Below are positions 9,189 to 21,434 of a stretch of 50,468 nt of DNA, one piece after another. Origin of the DNA: Chthoniobacterales bacterium. Lineage in GTDB: Bacteria > Verrucomicrobiota > Verrucomicrobiia > Chthoniobacterales > UBA10450. Both the position numbers and the translations under genes were made by a program. The stretch covers positions 1 to 50,468 of the forward strand of contig JACDGS010000032.1 of NCBI GenBank assembly GCA_013821455.1, read 5' to 3'. How positions within the stretch are numbered: position 1 is the stretch's first letter; the number at the start of each line of letters is the position of its first letter. The notes under the pieces are model-generated. The model made no database searches. It was given only the letters and a program-made list of their open reading frames with translations, and was not told the DNA's origin.

Positions 9189-9983
9189 ATGAAGGTTCCG
9201 GTGAAACTATCGAAGTGGTTCGGCGCGAAAGATCGCCCTAACGACGTTATCTCTCTGGATCCGGCCGCCGAAGTGGAACTGGAGCGAGTCGAAAAACTTT
9301 ACGGAATCGAAGACCCTTCTTGCCTCAGGAGCGCAGCCCTAATGAAAGCTCTGATGATTCACAGAACTCAGCCGATCTACGCACAGTTGACCACGCTAAA
9401 GAGAAAATATTCGATGCTGCATACGGACGTCCTGGCAGTGCTCTACTACCTCGGAAAACGCACCGAGGGCAATGCGCTGGAAATTGGCCCATATCTCGGC
9501 GGCTCGACCATGGCGACGGCGATCGGGCTGCGAGCGAGTGGGCGGCCGCGAGCATTCGTAACGGTCGAAGTGGGAGGCGAAGGTAAGCATCCCACCCTGC
9601 GCAGCCGGGATATCGTGCAGGACCTCAAACAAAACCTGGTGGATAACGGACTTTCCGATTTTGTCGAGGTCGTGGTAGGTCCTGTGCTCGAAAATGAAAC
9701 CGCGGCCCGAGTGTTCCAGTGCTTGCCGGCGCGGAGCGTTGGCCTGCTGACCATCGATGCCGATGGAGAAGTGCAAACGGTCCTCGACCTCTACCAGGAA
9801 CTGCTTCGGGACATTTGTTGGGTCGTGATCGACGACTACTACGCCGTCGCGATGGCAAAGGAAAAAGCGGCGCGCACGAAGTTGCAGGTCGATGCCGCGG
9901 TAGCCAAAGGTGACTTGGAGGAGCTCGGATTTTACGGCTGGGGGACGTGGGTGGGACGATGGCGTCGAAAAATTGCAGCGTGA
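9189..9983 (+). CDS. Class I SAM-dependent methyltransferase
   Basis: A 264-residue protein of the Methyltransf_24 type. The SAM-binding motif I is ALEIGPYLGGSTM near residue 95, followed by the acidic end of strand 2 (VTVEVGGE), and LLTIDADGE and WVVIDDYY supply the later acidic strands. The start at 9189 is chosen because the frame further upstream runs through the tRNA-Leu gene. The N-terminus is basic and not a signal peptide, so the enzyme is probably cytoplasmic. Family members methylate diverse small molecules, often near sugar or surface polymer genes; here no pathway neighbour identifies the acceptor. Confidence 0.75.
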   Translation: MKVPVKLSKWFGAKDRPNDVISLDPAAEVELERVEKLYGIEDPSCLRSAALMKALMIHRTQPIYAQLTTLKRKYSMLHTDVLAVLYYLGKRTEGNALEIGPYLGGSTMATAIGLRASGRPRAFVTVEVGGEGKHPTLRSRDIVQDLKQNLVDNGLSDFVEVVVGPVLENETAARVFQCLPARSVGLLTIDADGEVQTVLDLYQELLRDICWVVIDDYYAVAMAKEKAARTKLQVDAAVAKGDLEELGFYGWGTWVGRWRRKIAA

Positions 9984-10010
9984 TCGCCTAACGATCATGC
10001 ACGCCTCACG

Positions 10011-10388
10011 ATGAGCATCGAGGAGAGGTTGCGCCGGTTGGGTATTGCAACCGCCGATCTGGTGGAATCGTTCACCCGTTCGTCCGGCCCGGGTGGGCAG
10101 CACGTGAATAAAGTCTCAACCGCGGTCACGCTGACGCACAGGCCCAGCGGCACGAGTGTGACTGCTCAGGACTCGCGCTCGCAAGCGCGCAACCGCGCGG
10201 TCGCGCTGGAACGCTTACTGGATGCGCTGGAACGAAAACGCGACGAAAAACGAGCCGCACAACGCGCTGCCGCCGCCAAAATTCGCCGGCGCAACTCTCC
10301 TCGCCCGCCACGTTTGCGGCGCCGGATTCTCGAAGGAAAACGAAACCGGTCGCAACTCAAAAAACTTCGCGCCCGGCCGCTCGACTAA
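10011..10388 (+). CDS. GGQ peptidyl-tRNA hydrolase, ArfB/RF-like
   Basis: A 125-residue protein with only the catalytic GGQ domain of release factors. The motif is in [11 protein letters not shown] near residues 24-34 and is followed by a long Arg/Lys-rich C-terminal tail ([20 protein letters not shown]). Proteins of this build, such as ArfB, hydrolyse peptidyl-tRNA on stalled ribosomes, with the basic tail inserted in the mRNA channel. It has no codon-recognition domain. Its length is slightly below ArfB (about 140), and it may belong to the related RF-H-like group instead. The next gene starts 16 bases after its stop in the same direction. Confidence 0.8.
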   Translation: MSIEERLRRLGIATADLVESFTRSSGPGGQHVNKVSTAVTLTHRPSGTSVTAQDSRSQARNRAVALERLLDALERKRDEKRAAQRAAAAKIRRRNSPRPPRLRRRILEGKRNRSQLKKLRARPLD

Positions 10389-10404
10389 CGTTATTCGTCA
10401 GGCA

Positions 10405-11478
10405 GTGAAAAAGAGAAAACTGCGCGTAGGAATTATCGGCGCGGGTTGGCCCGGCCAGCAACATGCGCGCGCGATCGCCGAGAGCGCTGAGGCCGAGGTG
10501 TATGCTTGTGCCGAGGCCGATCGCACCCGCGCGGAAGAATTCCAAAGCATCTTCGCGCCACAGAAACGGTACGCGGATTATCGGGACTTGTTAGGCGATC
10601 CCGGCGTCGATGCGGTCGTGATTTGTCTTCCCAATTTCCTGCATTTCCCCGCTACTCTCGCCGCGCTCGAAGCCTCCAAACATGTCCTTTGCGAAAAGCC
10701 GCCCACCCTCAATGGACCCGAAATGGTGCTCCTGCGCGAGGAGGCGGCAAAGCGCGGCCTGGTCTATTTTTTCAGCCGGCAATTTCGCTTCTCGCCCGCG
10801 ATGCGTCGTGCGCGTGAATTGATCGCGGAGCAGCGCCTCGGCCAGATTTATTTCGCGGAAGCGACCTGGGTTCGCTCGCGCGGCATTCCGTTAGGCGTCG
10901 GCGGATGGTTCACGGAAAAAGCCCGTTCCGGCGGTGGCGCGCTCATCGACATTGGAATTCACGCGCTCGATGCAGCTTGGTTTCTCATGGGGACCCCACG
11001 ACCACTGTCGGTTTCGGCGGCGGTTTTCCAGAACTTTCCGCATCTGGTCAAAAACGCAGTGTTTGATGTTGAAGACTCAGCCTTTGCATTCGTTCGTTTC
11101 GCCAACGGCGCAGTCGTGCAATTGAAAACTTCCTGGGCCGGCAATCTCACCGATGAGATTCCAGAGGGACAAATTTTTGGCCGCGAGCTGAACAACTGCA
11201 CGATTTACGGAAACAAAGCGACGATCCGATTGCGTCCGCTTACCCTTTTCGAGGATGTGAAAGGCAAGCTCGTCGATCGCGCGCTCGAGCCCGCGGACGA
11301 TGCGGATTCGTTCGTCCTCCAGATGCAGAATTTTCTCGAGGCGATCGCCGGCCGGGCTGCGCCGATGAACAGCGCCGAACAGGCCGTTTATCTCATGGAA
11401 ATGCTGGACGCGATTTACCTCTCCAGCGCCACCGGCCGCGAGGTGCCGATCGCGCGCGCGGGAAAAACTCCCGCTTAA
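10405..11478 (+). CDS. Gfo/Idh/MocA family oxidoreductase
   Basis: A 357-residue NAD(P)-dependent dehydrogenase of the glucose-fructose oxidoreductase/inositol dehydrogenase family. The Rossmann motif VGIIGAGWPGQQHA is at the N-terminus, the EKPP motif near residue 95 is the family's second signature, and a GGGALIDIGIHALD segment near 180 carries the catalytic-site His. A GTG at 10405 with TCAGG just upstream gives the expected N-terminus; the frame continues upstream but overlaps the GGQ gene. Substrates in this family are usually sugars or cyclitols. It is probably co-transcribed with the preceding gene. Confidence 0.8.
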   Translation: MKKRKLRVGIIGAGWPGQQHARAIAESAEAEVYACAEADRTRAEEFQSIFAPQKRYADYRDLLGDPGVDAVVICLPNFLHFPATLAALEASKHVLCEKPPTLNGPEMVLLREEAAKRGLVYFFSRQFRFSPAMRRARELIAEQRLGQIYFAEATWVRSRGIPLGVGGWFTEKARSGGGALIDIGIHALDAAWFLMGTPRPLSVSAAVFQNFPHLVKNAVFDVEDSAFAFVRFANGAVVQLKTSWAGNLTDEIPEGQIFGRELNNCTIYGNKATIRLRPLTLFEDVKGKLVDRALEPADDADSFVLQMQNFLEAIAGRAAPMNSAEQAVYLMEMLDAIYLSSATGREVPIARAGKTPA

Positions 11479-11529
11479 ATCCATCCACGCGGGCACTTGC
11501 GAGCGAATCGGGTTTGTAGCAACACCATT

Positions 11530-11709
11530 ATGAAAAAACTAACTCTATCCCTTCTTATCATTCCAGCCTTCGTCGTCGCCCTGTCGTCCTGCACGACCGT
11601 GGTGAAAGAACCCACCGCCACCACCACGACTCACACCGAATCGGCCGTGACGCGGACCCCGACGGAAACCAGCACGACCGTCACACGCCAAAGCACGGGT
11701 GGTTACTAA
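11530..11709 (+). CDS. Small Thr-rich lipoprotein
   Basis: A 59-residue predicted lipoprotein. MKKLTLSLLIIPAFVVALSSC is a textbook lipoprotein signal with lipobox LSSC, which leaves a mature peptide of about 39 residues very rich in Thr, with Ser, Val and Arg. No family is recognised; similar short Thr-rich lipoproteins are common in envelopes. The ATG at 11530 is preferred to an upstream GTG because it starts exactly at the signal peptide. A strong intrinsic terminator follows 22 bases after the stop. Confidence 0.7.
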   Translation: MKKLTLSLLIIPAFVVALSSCTTVVKEPTATTTTHTESAVTRTPTETSTTVTRQSTGGY

Positions 11710-11731
11710 CGCCAGGAGAGATTGATTCGAG

Positions 11732-11771
11732 AAAGGAGACGTCGGGTCGGCGTCTCCTTTTTCTTTTTTTT
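11732..11771 (+). terminator. Rho-independent terminator
   Basis: Stem AAAGGAGACG (11732-11741) pairs with CGTCTCCTTT (11751-11760) around a 9-base loop and is followed by a run of T broken by one C. It ends the small lipoprotein transcript and lies in front of the convergent 3' end of gyrA. Confidence 0.9.
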
Positions 11772-11799
11772 GTCGCGCAGCTCGGCCGAAGCGCGAGGG

Positions 11800-14385
11800 C
11801 TAAGTCTCCTCCGCCTCTGCGCCTTCTTCGATTTCCTGACTAACGACTCGGGCGATAGCCTGAAGTTTTTCGCCGCTCTTCAGGTTCATCAATTTCACAC
11901 CCATCGTATTCCGGCCGACCGCCCGGATCTCTGCCACACGAGTCCGCACCATCTGACCTTTGGTTGTAATCAGCATCAACTCATCCTGCTGGGTCACCGT
12001 CAGCGCTCCGACAACTAAGCCGGTCTTCTCGCCCGTCTTCATCGTGATGATACCTTTGCCGCCGCGCTTCTGCTTCCTATAATCGTCGAACGGCGTCCGC
12101 TTCCCGATCCCGTTTTCCCCCGCCACGAGAAGCATGGAATCGTGACTCACCAACGCGTTCGCCACGACGTGATCGCCTTTCTCGGGGCGAATCCCCCAAA
12201 CGCCGACCGTATTTCGCCCCTGATCGCGCAACTGATCCTCATGGAAACGCAGACTCATACCTTCGCTCGTAATCAGGACAATCTCATTGTCACCATTCGT
12301 TAGGACAACATCGATCAGGCAATCACCTTCCTCGATGTTGATGGCAATGATCCCGCCTTTACGGACATTACCAAAGGTTGAGAGATTCGATTTCTTCACG
12401 ATGCCAGAACGCGTCGCGAAAACGATGTGGAAGTTCTCATCCCATGTTTGATCGACTTGATTAGCGCCGTTGCCACTGCTCTTGGATTGAACGCGGATCG
12501 TGGCTGCTATTTTTTCCCCAGTACGTAACTCGAGCAGGTTGGCAATCGAGCGGCCTTTCGAGGAACGACTCATCTCCGGAATTTCATAAACCTTTTCCAC
12601 ATAAGTGCGGCCCGACTCAGTGAAGAACATGAGATAGTCATGAGTCGTCGCGGTGAAAAGGTGTTCGACGAAATCGCCTTCATCCTCCGAGGTCGCGCCC
12701 TCGCGCGTAGTCATCCCTATGACTCCTTTGCCACCTCGGCGTTGCGCGCGAAAAGCACTGACTGCGGTACGCTTAATAAAGCCGCCATGAGTGATGCTAA
12801 TAATACAACCCTCGTTAGCGATGAGATCCTCCATGTTGATCTCACCTTCGTCCGGCACGAGTTGGGTAAGGCGCGGGCTGGCGTACTTCTGTCGTATCTC
12901 CCGCAGCTCACCCTTAATGATATCAAACACGCGAATCTCTTTCGCGAGAATATCCTGTAAGTCTTTGATTCTCTCGATCAGCTCCTTGTATTCGGTGATG
13001 ATCTTTTCCCGCTCCAGACCCGTCAGCTGATAAAGACGTAACTCGAGAATCTGGTTAGTCTGATGTTCGCTAAAGGCATAGCGCCCTTCGGTCAGACGCG
13101 CGGGATTACGAATAAGAATACCTATCTGCTCGACCTGACGGCGCGTGAATTCGAAAGCGAGTAACTTAACCCGCGCTTCATCACGATTAGCCGAGCCGCG
13201 GATAATACGGATGAACTCATCCAAATTGGCGAGCGCGATGAGATAACCTTCCAAAGCCTCCGCGCGCTCTTCCGCCTTGCGTAACTCATAGCGCGTCCGG
13301 CGTAGAACCACTTCGCGACGATGCTCGATGAAAGCCGTATTCGCCTCCTTGAGGGAAAGCAGCTTCGGCCTGCCGTGATCGATCGCGAGCATGTTAACCG
13401 CGAAGGAAGATTCCATAGCGGTATGCTTGTAGAGATTGTTAATGACAACCTTCGGTAAGGCGTCGCGCTTTAACTCGATAACTACCCGCGTGTTTTCATC
13501 CGATTCATCCCGAATACCGGTGATATCAGTCAGGATCTTCTCGTTAACTAACGACGCGATCCGCTCCACTAATGTCGCGCGATTAACGTTGTAGGGTATC
13601 TCGGTGATCACGATCTGCTCGCGATTACCCTTTAACTCCTCCACGCCGGCGATCCCTCTCACCTTCATGCTGCCGCGGCCCGTTTCGATGTACTGTCTTA
13701 CGCCCGCTATCCCGCAAATCGCGCAACCGGTCGGAAAATCCGGACCTTTGACATGCTTCATCAGCCCTTCGGATGTTATCTCCGGGTCGTCTATCTGCGC
13801 ACAGATTCCATCGATGACCTCACCTAGGTTATGAGGTGGGATGTTAGTCGCCATCCCGACCGCGATGCCCGTGCCGCCATTGACCAGCATGTTCGGAAAG
13901 GCCGCTGGAAACACCGTAGGTTCGGTTAACCGCTCGTCATAGTTAGGGACAAAATCGACCGTGTCCTTCTCCATGTCGGTCATGAGCGCGGCGCCGAGAT
14001 GAGTCATGCGCGCCTCGGTATATCTCATGGCCGCCGGCGGATCGCCTTCCACCGAGCCGAAGTTACCCTGACCTTCCACCAGCATCTCGCGCATGGCCCA
14101 CGACTGCGCCATATGCACGAGAGTAGGATAAATTACCGCTTCACCGTGTGGGTGATAGTTACCACTCGTATCGCCACAGATCTTCGCGCACTTATAAGGC
14201 TTGCGGCCTGGATAGAGAGATAGCTGCTGCATCGCATAGAGAATGCGACGTTGTGAAGGCTTCAGCCCATCCCGCGCATCCGGCAGCGCGCGCGAGATAA
14301 TAACCGACATCGAGTAATCGAGGAACGACCTCGACACCTCTTCGGCGACGTTAATAGGTTCTATTTTTTCGTTGGCGTTATACAT
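11800..14385 (-). CDS. gyrA: DNA gyrase subunit A
   Basis: The breakage-reunion subunit of DNA gyrase, 861 residues. The catalytic tyrosine is Y122 (AAMRYTEAR), in exact register with Escherichia coli numbering. The C-terminal wrapping domain has a canonical GyrA box, QRRGGKG, and a second related copy, KRGGKG, so this is gyrase rather than topoisomerase IV. The quinolone region reads [10 protein letters not shown] at 78-87: position 83 is Ala and position 87 is Pro, where the Ser and Asp that hold the drug-bridging metal-water are found in E. coli. It is the last gene of a gyrB-relB-relE-gyrA run, starting 8 bases after the toxin stop. Confidence 0.97.
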   Translation of the reverse strand: MYNANEKIEPINVAEEVSRSFLDYSMSVIISRALPDARDGLKPSQRRILYAMQQLSLYPGRKPYKCAKICGDTSGNYHPHGEAVIYPTLVHMAQSWAMREMLVEGQGNFGSVEGDPPAAMRYTEARMTHLGAALMTDMEKDTVDFVPNYDERLTEPTVFPAAFPNMLVNGGTGIAVGMATNIPPHNLGEVIDGICAQIDDPEITSEGLMKHVKGPDFPTGCAICGIAGVRQYIETGRGSMKVRGIAGVEELKGNREQIVITEIPYNVNRATLVERIASLVNEKILTDITGIRDESDENTRVVIELKRDALPKVVINNLYKHTAMESSFAVNMLAIDHGRPKLLSLKEANTAFIEHRREVVLRRTRYELRKAEERAEALEGYLIALANLDEFIRIIRGSANRDEARVKLLAFEFTRRQVEQIGILIRNPARLTEGRYAFSEHQTNQILELRLYQLTGLEREKIITEYKELIERIKDLQDILAKEIRVFDIIKGELREIRQKYASPRLTQLVPDEGEINMEDLIANEGCIISITHGGFIKRTAVSAFRAQRRGGKGVIGMTTREGATSEDEGDFVEHLFTATTHDYLMFFTESGRTYVEKVYEIPEMSRSSKGRSIANLLELRTGEKIAATIRVQSKSSGNGANQVDQTWDENFHIVFATRSGIVKKSNLSTFGNVRKGGIIAINIEEGDCLIDVVLTNGDNEIVLITSEGMSLRFHEDQLRDQGRNTVGVWGIRPEKGDHVVANALVSHDSMLLVAGENGIGKRTPFDDYRKQKRGGKGIITMKTGEKTGLVVGALTVTQQDELMLITTKGQMVRTRVAEIRAVGRNTMGVKLMNLKSGEKLQAIARVVSQEIEEGAEAEET

Positions 14386-14393
14386 GACAAATC

Positions 14394-14654
14394 CTACCGG
14401 TATACGAATCGCCTGTGTCGTACCCGTTCGATAAGAATCTTGCGCGACTTATCGTCAATCGTGTAGATGACTCGATAATCGCCCGCCCGAACCCGCCAGC
14501 GATCGCGCGTGTTCCGAAGTTTTTTACAACCAGAAGGCCGGGGTTGTATTGCCAGTCCATCAACAATTCGGCGAACTCTTTCCAGAACCGGTGACGGGAG
14601 TGCGATAATTTCTTTCTCGGCCGAGCGGGCCACGCTAATGACATAATCAGGCAC
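14394..14654 (-). CDS. RelE/ParE-type toxin inside gyrBA operon
   Basis: An 86-residue toxin of the RelE/ParE superfamily. The typical order is visible: an N-terminal helix pair (SAEKEIIALPSPVLERV), then GCKKLRNTRDRWRVRAGDYRVIYTID and a C-terminal basic strand (RVRHRRFVYR). RelE proteins cut mRNA on the ribosome, while ParE proteins poison gyrase, and sequence alone does not decide between these. It starts with GTG at 14654, overlapping the antitoxin gene by 8 bases, and ends 8 bases before gyrA. An overlapping frame (14378-14698) is a shadow. Confidence 0.85.
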   Translation of the reverse strand: MPDYVISVARSAEKEIIALPSPVLERVRRIVDGLAIQPRPSGCKKLRNTRDRWRVRAGDYRVIYTIDDKSRKILIERVRHRRFVYR

Positions 14655-14838
14655 GGAGTTTGCCGGCGCGCCGTAGCTTGCGCTTTACACTTTCCCAACT
14701 TTCGGTCGGCTCCTTTGCCCGCGTCTCCGCGATGAGATTATCGTAGAAGTCCTCCCAAAGCTCAGCATGCTTCTTGAGATCAATCAGAACCGCAGTTGTA
14801 TTTCCCTTATCGTCCACGAGAAATTTGATTCCGTTCAT
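14647..14838 (-). CDS. RelB-like antitoxin inside gyrBA operon
   Basis: A 63-residue antitoxin. The N-terminal half (IKFLVDDKGNTTAVLIDLKKH) resembles the DNA-binding strand-helix portion of RelB/Phd-type antitoxins, and the C-terminal half is a charged helix (KEPTESWESVKRKLRRAGK) suited to wrapping the toxin. It begins 6 bases after the gyrB stop and overlaps the toxin gene by 8 bases. No separate promoter is obvious, so it is probably transcribed with gyrB. Confidence 0.8.
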   Translation of the reverse strand: MNGIKFLVDDKGNTTAVLIDLKKHAELWEDFYDNLIAETRAKEPTESWESVKRKLRRAGKLRA

Positions 14839-14844
14839 ATCTAA

Positions 14845-17676
<2,832 letters not shown>

Positions 17677-19761
17677 CTATTTTGTCTTGCCTTCGATCTC
17701 ATCCGCGAGCGCACTCGCGTCATAAACTTTTCGCAGCGCTTCGCTAATCGCCGCGGAATCGACCGAGACCGCGCGCGCTATCTTATCATTATAAAGGTAG
17801 TCTAGGACAAGTGACTGAATGTTACCGTCGAAAATAATCCCAACGAATTCCCCTTCCCTATTCACCACCGGGCTCCCGCTGTTTCCGCCGATGATGTCCC
17901 CGTCGCAAACGAAGTCAAAGTTTGTGCCTAACGAGAGTAAGTCCTTTTTCTCTACCCACCGCTGCGGCAATTCGAAGGGCTCTTTGTTCTCGTGCTCGGT
18001 CGAACGCTGATAGAGACCGCCGAGGTTAGTGAAAGCTGGAATCTGCTTCCCATTCTCCTCATAGCCACGCACTGTGCCGTAGGAGAGGCGCAGAGTGAAG
18101 GTAGCATCCGGAGAGCTACTCGCGCCCTTGAGCGCGAAACGCACTTTGGCGATCTGCGCGTAAGCCTGTTGTTTCGTCTCATTGCTGGCATCGACTGTCT
18201 TGCGTGCCGCCCGCGCTGCCGGATCGATCAGAAGCATGAGACTAAGCATCGGGTCATTAGCGGCTTTGATCGCCGCGCTATCGCCCGCATAAAGCTTTTT
18301 GCGAAACGCCAGGTCCTTGAGTTTCGTTCCCTTAACAAGCTCTGCCGCGCGGTCGGCCGGTCCTTTGCCGGCCATGACTTGTTTCACCAAGGGATCCTCC
18401 GCGCCGAGATGGCCGATAAGATCTGTCAGCGAGTCGGTTAGTTGTAACTCTTCCAGATCGTCGTAGATCGGCTCCGTGGAAAAGAGAGCGAGCTCCAACG
18501 AATCAAGCGAGCTTTCACGAAACTCCGGAAGGCGCTCGCCGTTAGGCTTGTTATGTTCCTCGGGCGCACGCACGAGCAGCCTGGCGTAGTCCGCGAGGGT
18601 GCTGTGGAATGATAGCTGCCGCTCATAGTAATCGTAAGCAGGTGATACTTTCACGATAGCTTTCTGCGCGGTGGCAATCTTATCGTACGCTGCCAGACCT
18701 TCTTTGAACTTAGAATCCTGGCCGTGGTCTTTCATACCCTTCCGTAAGTTAGTTTCGTTAGTCAGAAGCAGATCGAAGATCATGGGGTCGAGGAGACCGG
18801 CCAGGCGACCGCCAAGCGCCTTACGGCTATTTTGCACCCCGAAGAGATCGTCTCGCGCGCGGCGCGCATTCTCGAGCGAACGCGCACTGTAACTCGTGAG
18901 GTTGACCTCCCGCCGGAAGAGTTGAGCCATTCTCGCCGGAAGTTGCCGGTCACGCGCGTCAGTCAGGACGGAAATAGTCAGTTCGCGATCGGTGCCGCCA
19001 GGATTACCACTTATGAAGACCAGATCGCCTTCCTTCGGACCCGCGGGGTTAAACTTAAGATAGTTATCGATGTGGGCCGGCTTGCCATCTTCGTAAACGC
19101 GAAAGATGCAGATATCCAAATCGTAACGCGGATATTCGAAGTTATCCGGGTCGCCTCCGTAGAAAGCCGCTTGTTGTTCGGGCGCAAAAACCAATCGAAC
19201 ATCGGTATATCTCTTATAACGGTAGAGTTGATACGAACCGCCCTCGTAAAGAGTAATGACGTTGCTGCGCAAACCAGTCTTATCTTTCGACTCCTTTTCG
19301 ATCTGGGCAATGATCGCGCGCCGCGCAGCCAGGGCCGCTTCCGCATTCATCGTTGGCTTGATCGCAGCATTGACGCGATCGGTTACATCCTCGACTGACT
19401 CGAGCACATTCAATTCCAGATCGAGCGCGCGCTGTTCCTCGGCCTGTGTCTTGGCATAGAAACCTTCGCGCAGATAGTTGTGCTCTGCGCTACTGAGCTT
19501 CTGCAAAGTATCGGCACCGACGTGGTGGTTAGTTATCGCAAGCCCATCCGCGGAAATGAAAGAGCCACTGCCACCGGAGTTGAATCGAACACTCGCTTTT
19601 TGAAGATGCTCCAGCCACTGCGGAGTAGGACTGAAGTTATACTTCTGCTGCAACTGCGCGGCCGGCGGATTGTTGAAAAGCCACATGCCTTCATCGGCAC
19701 GCGCACTAACCAAACCGAGACCCAATGAGAGAAGCAGAACGAGGCAGCGCAAAGAAATCAT
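17677..19761 (-). CDS. S46 family dipeptidyl peptidase (DPP7-like)
   Basis: A secreted or periplasmic serine exopeptidase of 694 residues, the usual size for S46. The N-terminus (MISLRCLVLLLSLGLGLVSARA) is a signal peptide. The catalytic His lies in TNHHVG near residue 80, the Ser in GGNSGSP near 630, and an Asp candidate in YPRYDLDI. In this family an Arg 18 residues after the catalytic Ser selects acidic P1 residues (DPP11), whereas Gly at that point goes with DPP7-type hydrophobic P1. Here the residue is Gly (IIFDG), so DPP7-like specificity is inferred. It removes dipeptides from N-termini during peptide feeding. The gene stands alone. Confidence 0.9.
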   Translation of the reverse strand: MISLRCLVLLLSLGLGLVSARADEGMWLFNNPPAAQLQQKYNFSPTPQWLEHLQKASVRFNSGGSGSFISADGLAITNHHVGADTLQKLSSAEHNYLREGFYAKTQAEEQRALDLELNVLESVEDVTDRVNAAIKPTMNAEAALAARRAIIAQIEKESKDKTGLRSNVITLYEGGSYQLYRYKRYTDVRLVFAPEQQAAFYGGDPDNFEYPRYDLDICIFRVYEDGKPAHIDNYLKFNPAGPKEGDLVFISGNPGGTDRELTISVLTDARDRQLPARMAQLFRREVNLTSYSARSLENARRARDDLFGVQNSRKALGGRLAGLLDPMIFDLLLTNETNLRKGMKDHGQDSKFKEGLAAYDKIATAQKAIVKVSPAYDYYERQLSFHSTLADYARLLVRAPEEHNKPNGERLPEFRESSLDSLELALFSTEPIYDDLEELQLTDSLTDLIGHLGAEDPLVKQVMAGKGPADRAAELVKGTKLKDLAFRKKLYAGDSAAIKAANDPMLSLMLLIDPAARAARKTVDASNETKQQAYAQIAKVRFALKGASSSPDATFTLRLSYGTVRGYEENGKQIPAFTNLGGLYQRSTEHENKEPFELPQRWVEKKDLLSLGTNFDFVCDGDIIGGNSGSPVVNREGEFVGIIFDGNIQSLVLDYLYNDKIARAVSVDSAAISEALRKVYDASALADEIEGKTK

Positions 19762-19879
19762 GCGCCATCATAGAGCGATAAATCCCACTTCGCCAAGACT
19801 TCGCGGAGCGCGCGAGTAATTTTTGGACGAAGACTCAGCTTCCTGAAGCAAAGCGCGCAAAACCGGTGTATTCGTGAGC

Positions 19880-20263
19880 ATGTCCGATCCACGAAATGTT
19901 GCCCACGATAAGAAAGTCCAGCAGGAGAAAGAGCACGAAAAGCCGGAGCCCGCGGAGGAGAAATCGAAGTCCGCCGCGGTCTCGGTGGTGAAGCCCGATG
20001 CGGAAACCGAGGATAAGGGTCCAGGTGATCACGAGAAATCCGTCGCGGTCCTTTCCAAGCTAAAGGAAATGGAGTTTCACTCCCGCGCGAACATCGAGAC
20101 CCTGGCGGGGCTCACCTTAACGATTGAAGACGAGCTGAAGCAAAAGGACTTCTCCGATCCCATCGGCGGGCTGTATGCCGCGCAGGATCAATTCCAAACC
20201 AAGCTCACAGAGCTGATCACTGGCTACCAGGCACACGTGGACACCCTCCGTCCGCCAGCCTGA
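19880..20263 (+). CDS. Hypothetical charged protein
   Basis: A 127-residue protein with no recognised family. The first 60 residues are almost wholly charged and proline-rich (Lys, Glu, Asp, Pro), probably disordered. The second half (from about residue 65) looks helical, with alternating Leu/Ile suggesting one or two amphipathic helices. No signal or membrane segment is visible. A GTG at 19874 is an alternative start two codons upstream. It converges on ku, with a palindromic element in between. Confidence 0.55.
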   Translation: MSDPRNVAHDKKVQQEKEHEKPEPAEEKSKSAAVSVVKPDAETEDKGPGDHEKSVAVLSKLKEMEFHSRANIETLAGLTLTIEDELKQKDFSDPIGGLYAAQDQFQTKLTELITGYQAHVDTLRPPA

Positions 20264-20322
20264 GAAGAGAGATTTGCGGCCTAACGAGTAAAGGACTGAA
20301 AGCCATCCTGGACATCGGCGCG

Positions 20323-20453
20323 GTCATCCGGAGCGGAGCGCAGCGGAGTCGAAGGATCCCGTTGAGTTTTTGGAAGCCCCGCTCGTTAGGCGCGTTTCTG
20401 CGCGCACGCTGTCCGGTTGTTCCACGGGATCCCTCGGCTACGCTCGGGATGAC
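20323..20453. repeat. Palindromic intergenic element, copy 3
   Basis: Outer arms GTCATCC and GGGATGAC, with inner arms GAAGGATCCCGTTG and CCACGGGATCCCTCGG, enclose a loop that contains a TCGTTAGGC word (20383-20391). It lies between the convergent hypothetical gene (+) and ku (-). Confidence 0.8.
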
Positions 20454-20482
20454 ACGGTGTTTACCCTTTGCTAGGCGATGGC

Positions 20483-21337
20483 TTAGGCCGCTACCCGCCG
20501 CTTCTGCTTCACCAGCGCGGAAGTGCTACGCGCGCTCGAGCGCGTGCCGTTGCGCTTCGGCTTGACCGATTGGTTTCGATTCAGGCTTTCCTGCAGCACC
20601 TTGACCAAGTCCACAACGTTGGTGGCTTTGGTCGCCGCAACGGGAGCAGCCGCGATTTCGCGCTTGTTGGCCTTTTGCTCGATCATCTCCAGAACAGCGT
20701 CGCGATATTCGTCGCGATACTTTTCCGGTTCCCACGGCACAGTCATGCCTTCGATCAAGCTCTGCGCCATCTTTAGCTCTTTATCGTTGATCTGGCTGGA
20801 CGATCCATTATTTAACTCACTAGGACTTAGGATCTCGCTCGCGAAATGCATCAGCTCCAAGATAAGGAACAGCCCATCTGGTTTTACCGAGGCGAGATGC
20901 TCACGGTTACTGATGACGACCTTCGCGATGCCAATCTTACCTGTGCCGTGTAGCGCCTTATGTAAGAGCGCGTAGGCTTTCTCCCCACCCTTTTGCGGTT
21001 CGAGGAAGTAAGGCTTGTAGAAAAATTTCGGATCGACCTGATTCACTTCGACGAAGTCGGTAATGTCGATCGAGTGCGTCGATTCGATCCGCACTTTCTC
21101 GAAGTCTTCTTCTTTTAAGACGATGAAATGACCGCGCTCGTATTCGTAGCCTTTGACGATTTGGTCGGCGGCGACTTCGGTCATGTCGGATTCGGCGACT
21201 TTCTTATACTTGATCGGACTCATGTCGCTGCCCCGAAGCTGACGAAAACTGAGCTTTTCTTCGCGAGTCGCGGGAAAGACCGCGACCGGAATATAAACGA
21301 GGCCGAAACTAATACTGCCTTTCCAAATTGCGCGCAT
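20483..21337 (-). CDS. ku: Ku DNA-end-binding protein
   Basis: Bacterial Ku, 284 residues, the homodimeric ring that threads onto double-strand break ends and recruits LigD for non-homologous end joining. MRAIWKGSISFGLVYIPV is the characteristic N-terminus, and YEYERGHFIVLKEEDFE lies in the beta-barrel core. The C-terminal 35 residues are highly basic (KPKRNGTRSSARS, KQKRRVAA), like the extended tails that help Ku slide or hold DNA. The partner ligD is 8 kb away on the same strand, so the two are not an operon. Confidence 0.93.
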   Translation of the reverse strand: MRAIWKGSISFGLVYIPVAVFPATREEKLSFRQLRGSDMSPIKYKKVAESDMTEVAADQIVKGYEYERGHFIVLKEEDFEKVRIESTHSIDITDFVEVNQVDPKFFYKPYFLEPQKGGEKAYALLHKALHGTGKIGIAKVVISNREHLASVKPDGLFLILELMHFASEILSPSELNNGSSSQINDKELKMAQSLIEGMTVPWEPEKYRDEYRDAVLEMIEQKANKREIAAAPVAATKATNVVDLVKVLQESLNRNQSVKPKRNGTRSSARSTSALVKQKRRVAA

Positions 21338-21434
21338 AACGAGAAAAAGGAAAGCACCTTACGTGCAAGCCGCCGCAAAAGTCAATCCAGACTAACGAAT
21401 GGGCGAAAACGGAAGGGTCATTCACTAAGATAAG

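Noticed and set aside
10222-10404. Upstream extension of the Gfo/Idh oxidoreductase gene
   Set aside because: It overlaps the GGQ hydrolase gene, and the family fold begins right after the GTG at 10405.
14378-14698. Alternative 106-codon frame over the RelE-type toxin
   Set aside because: It lacks the RelE pattern that is clear in the frame 14394-14654 and would overlap gyrA and most of the toxin.
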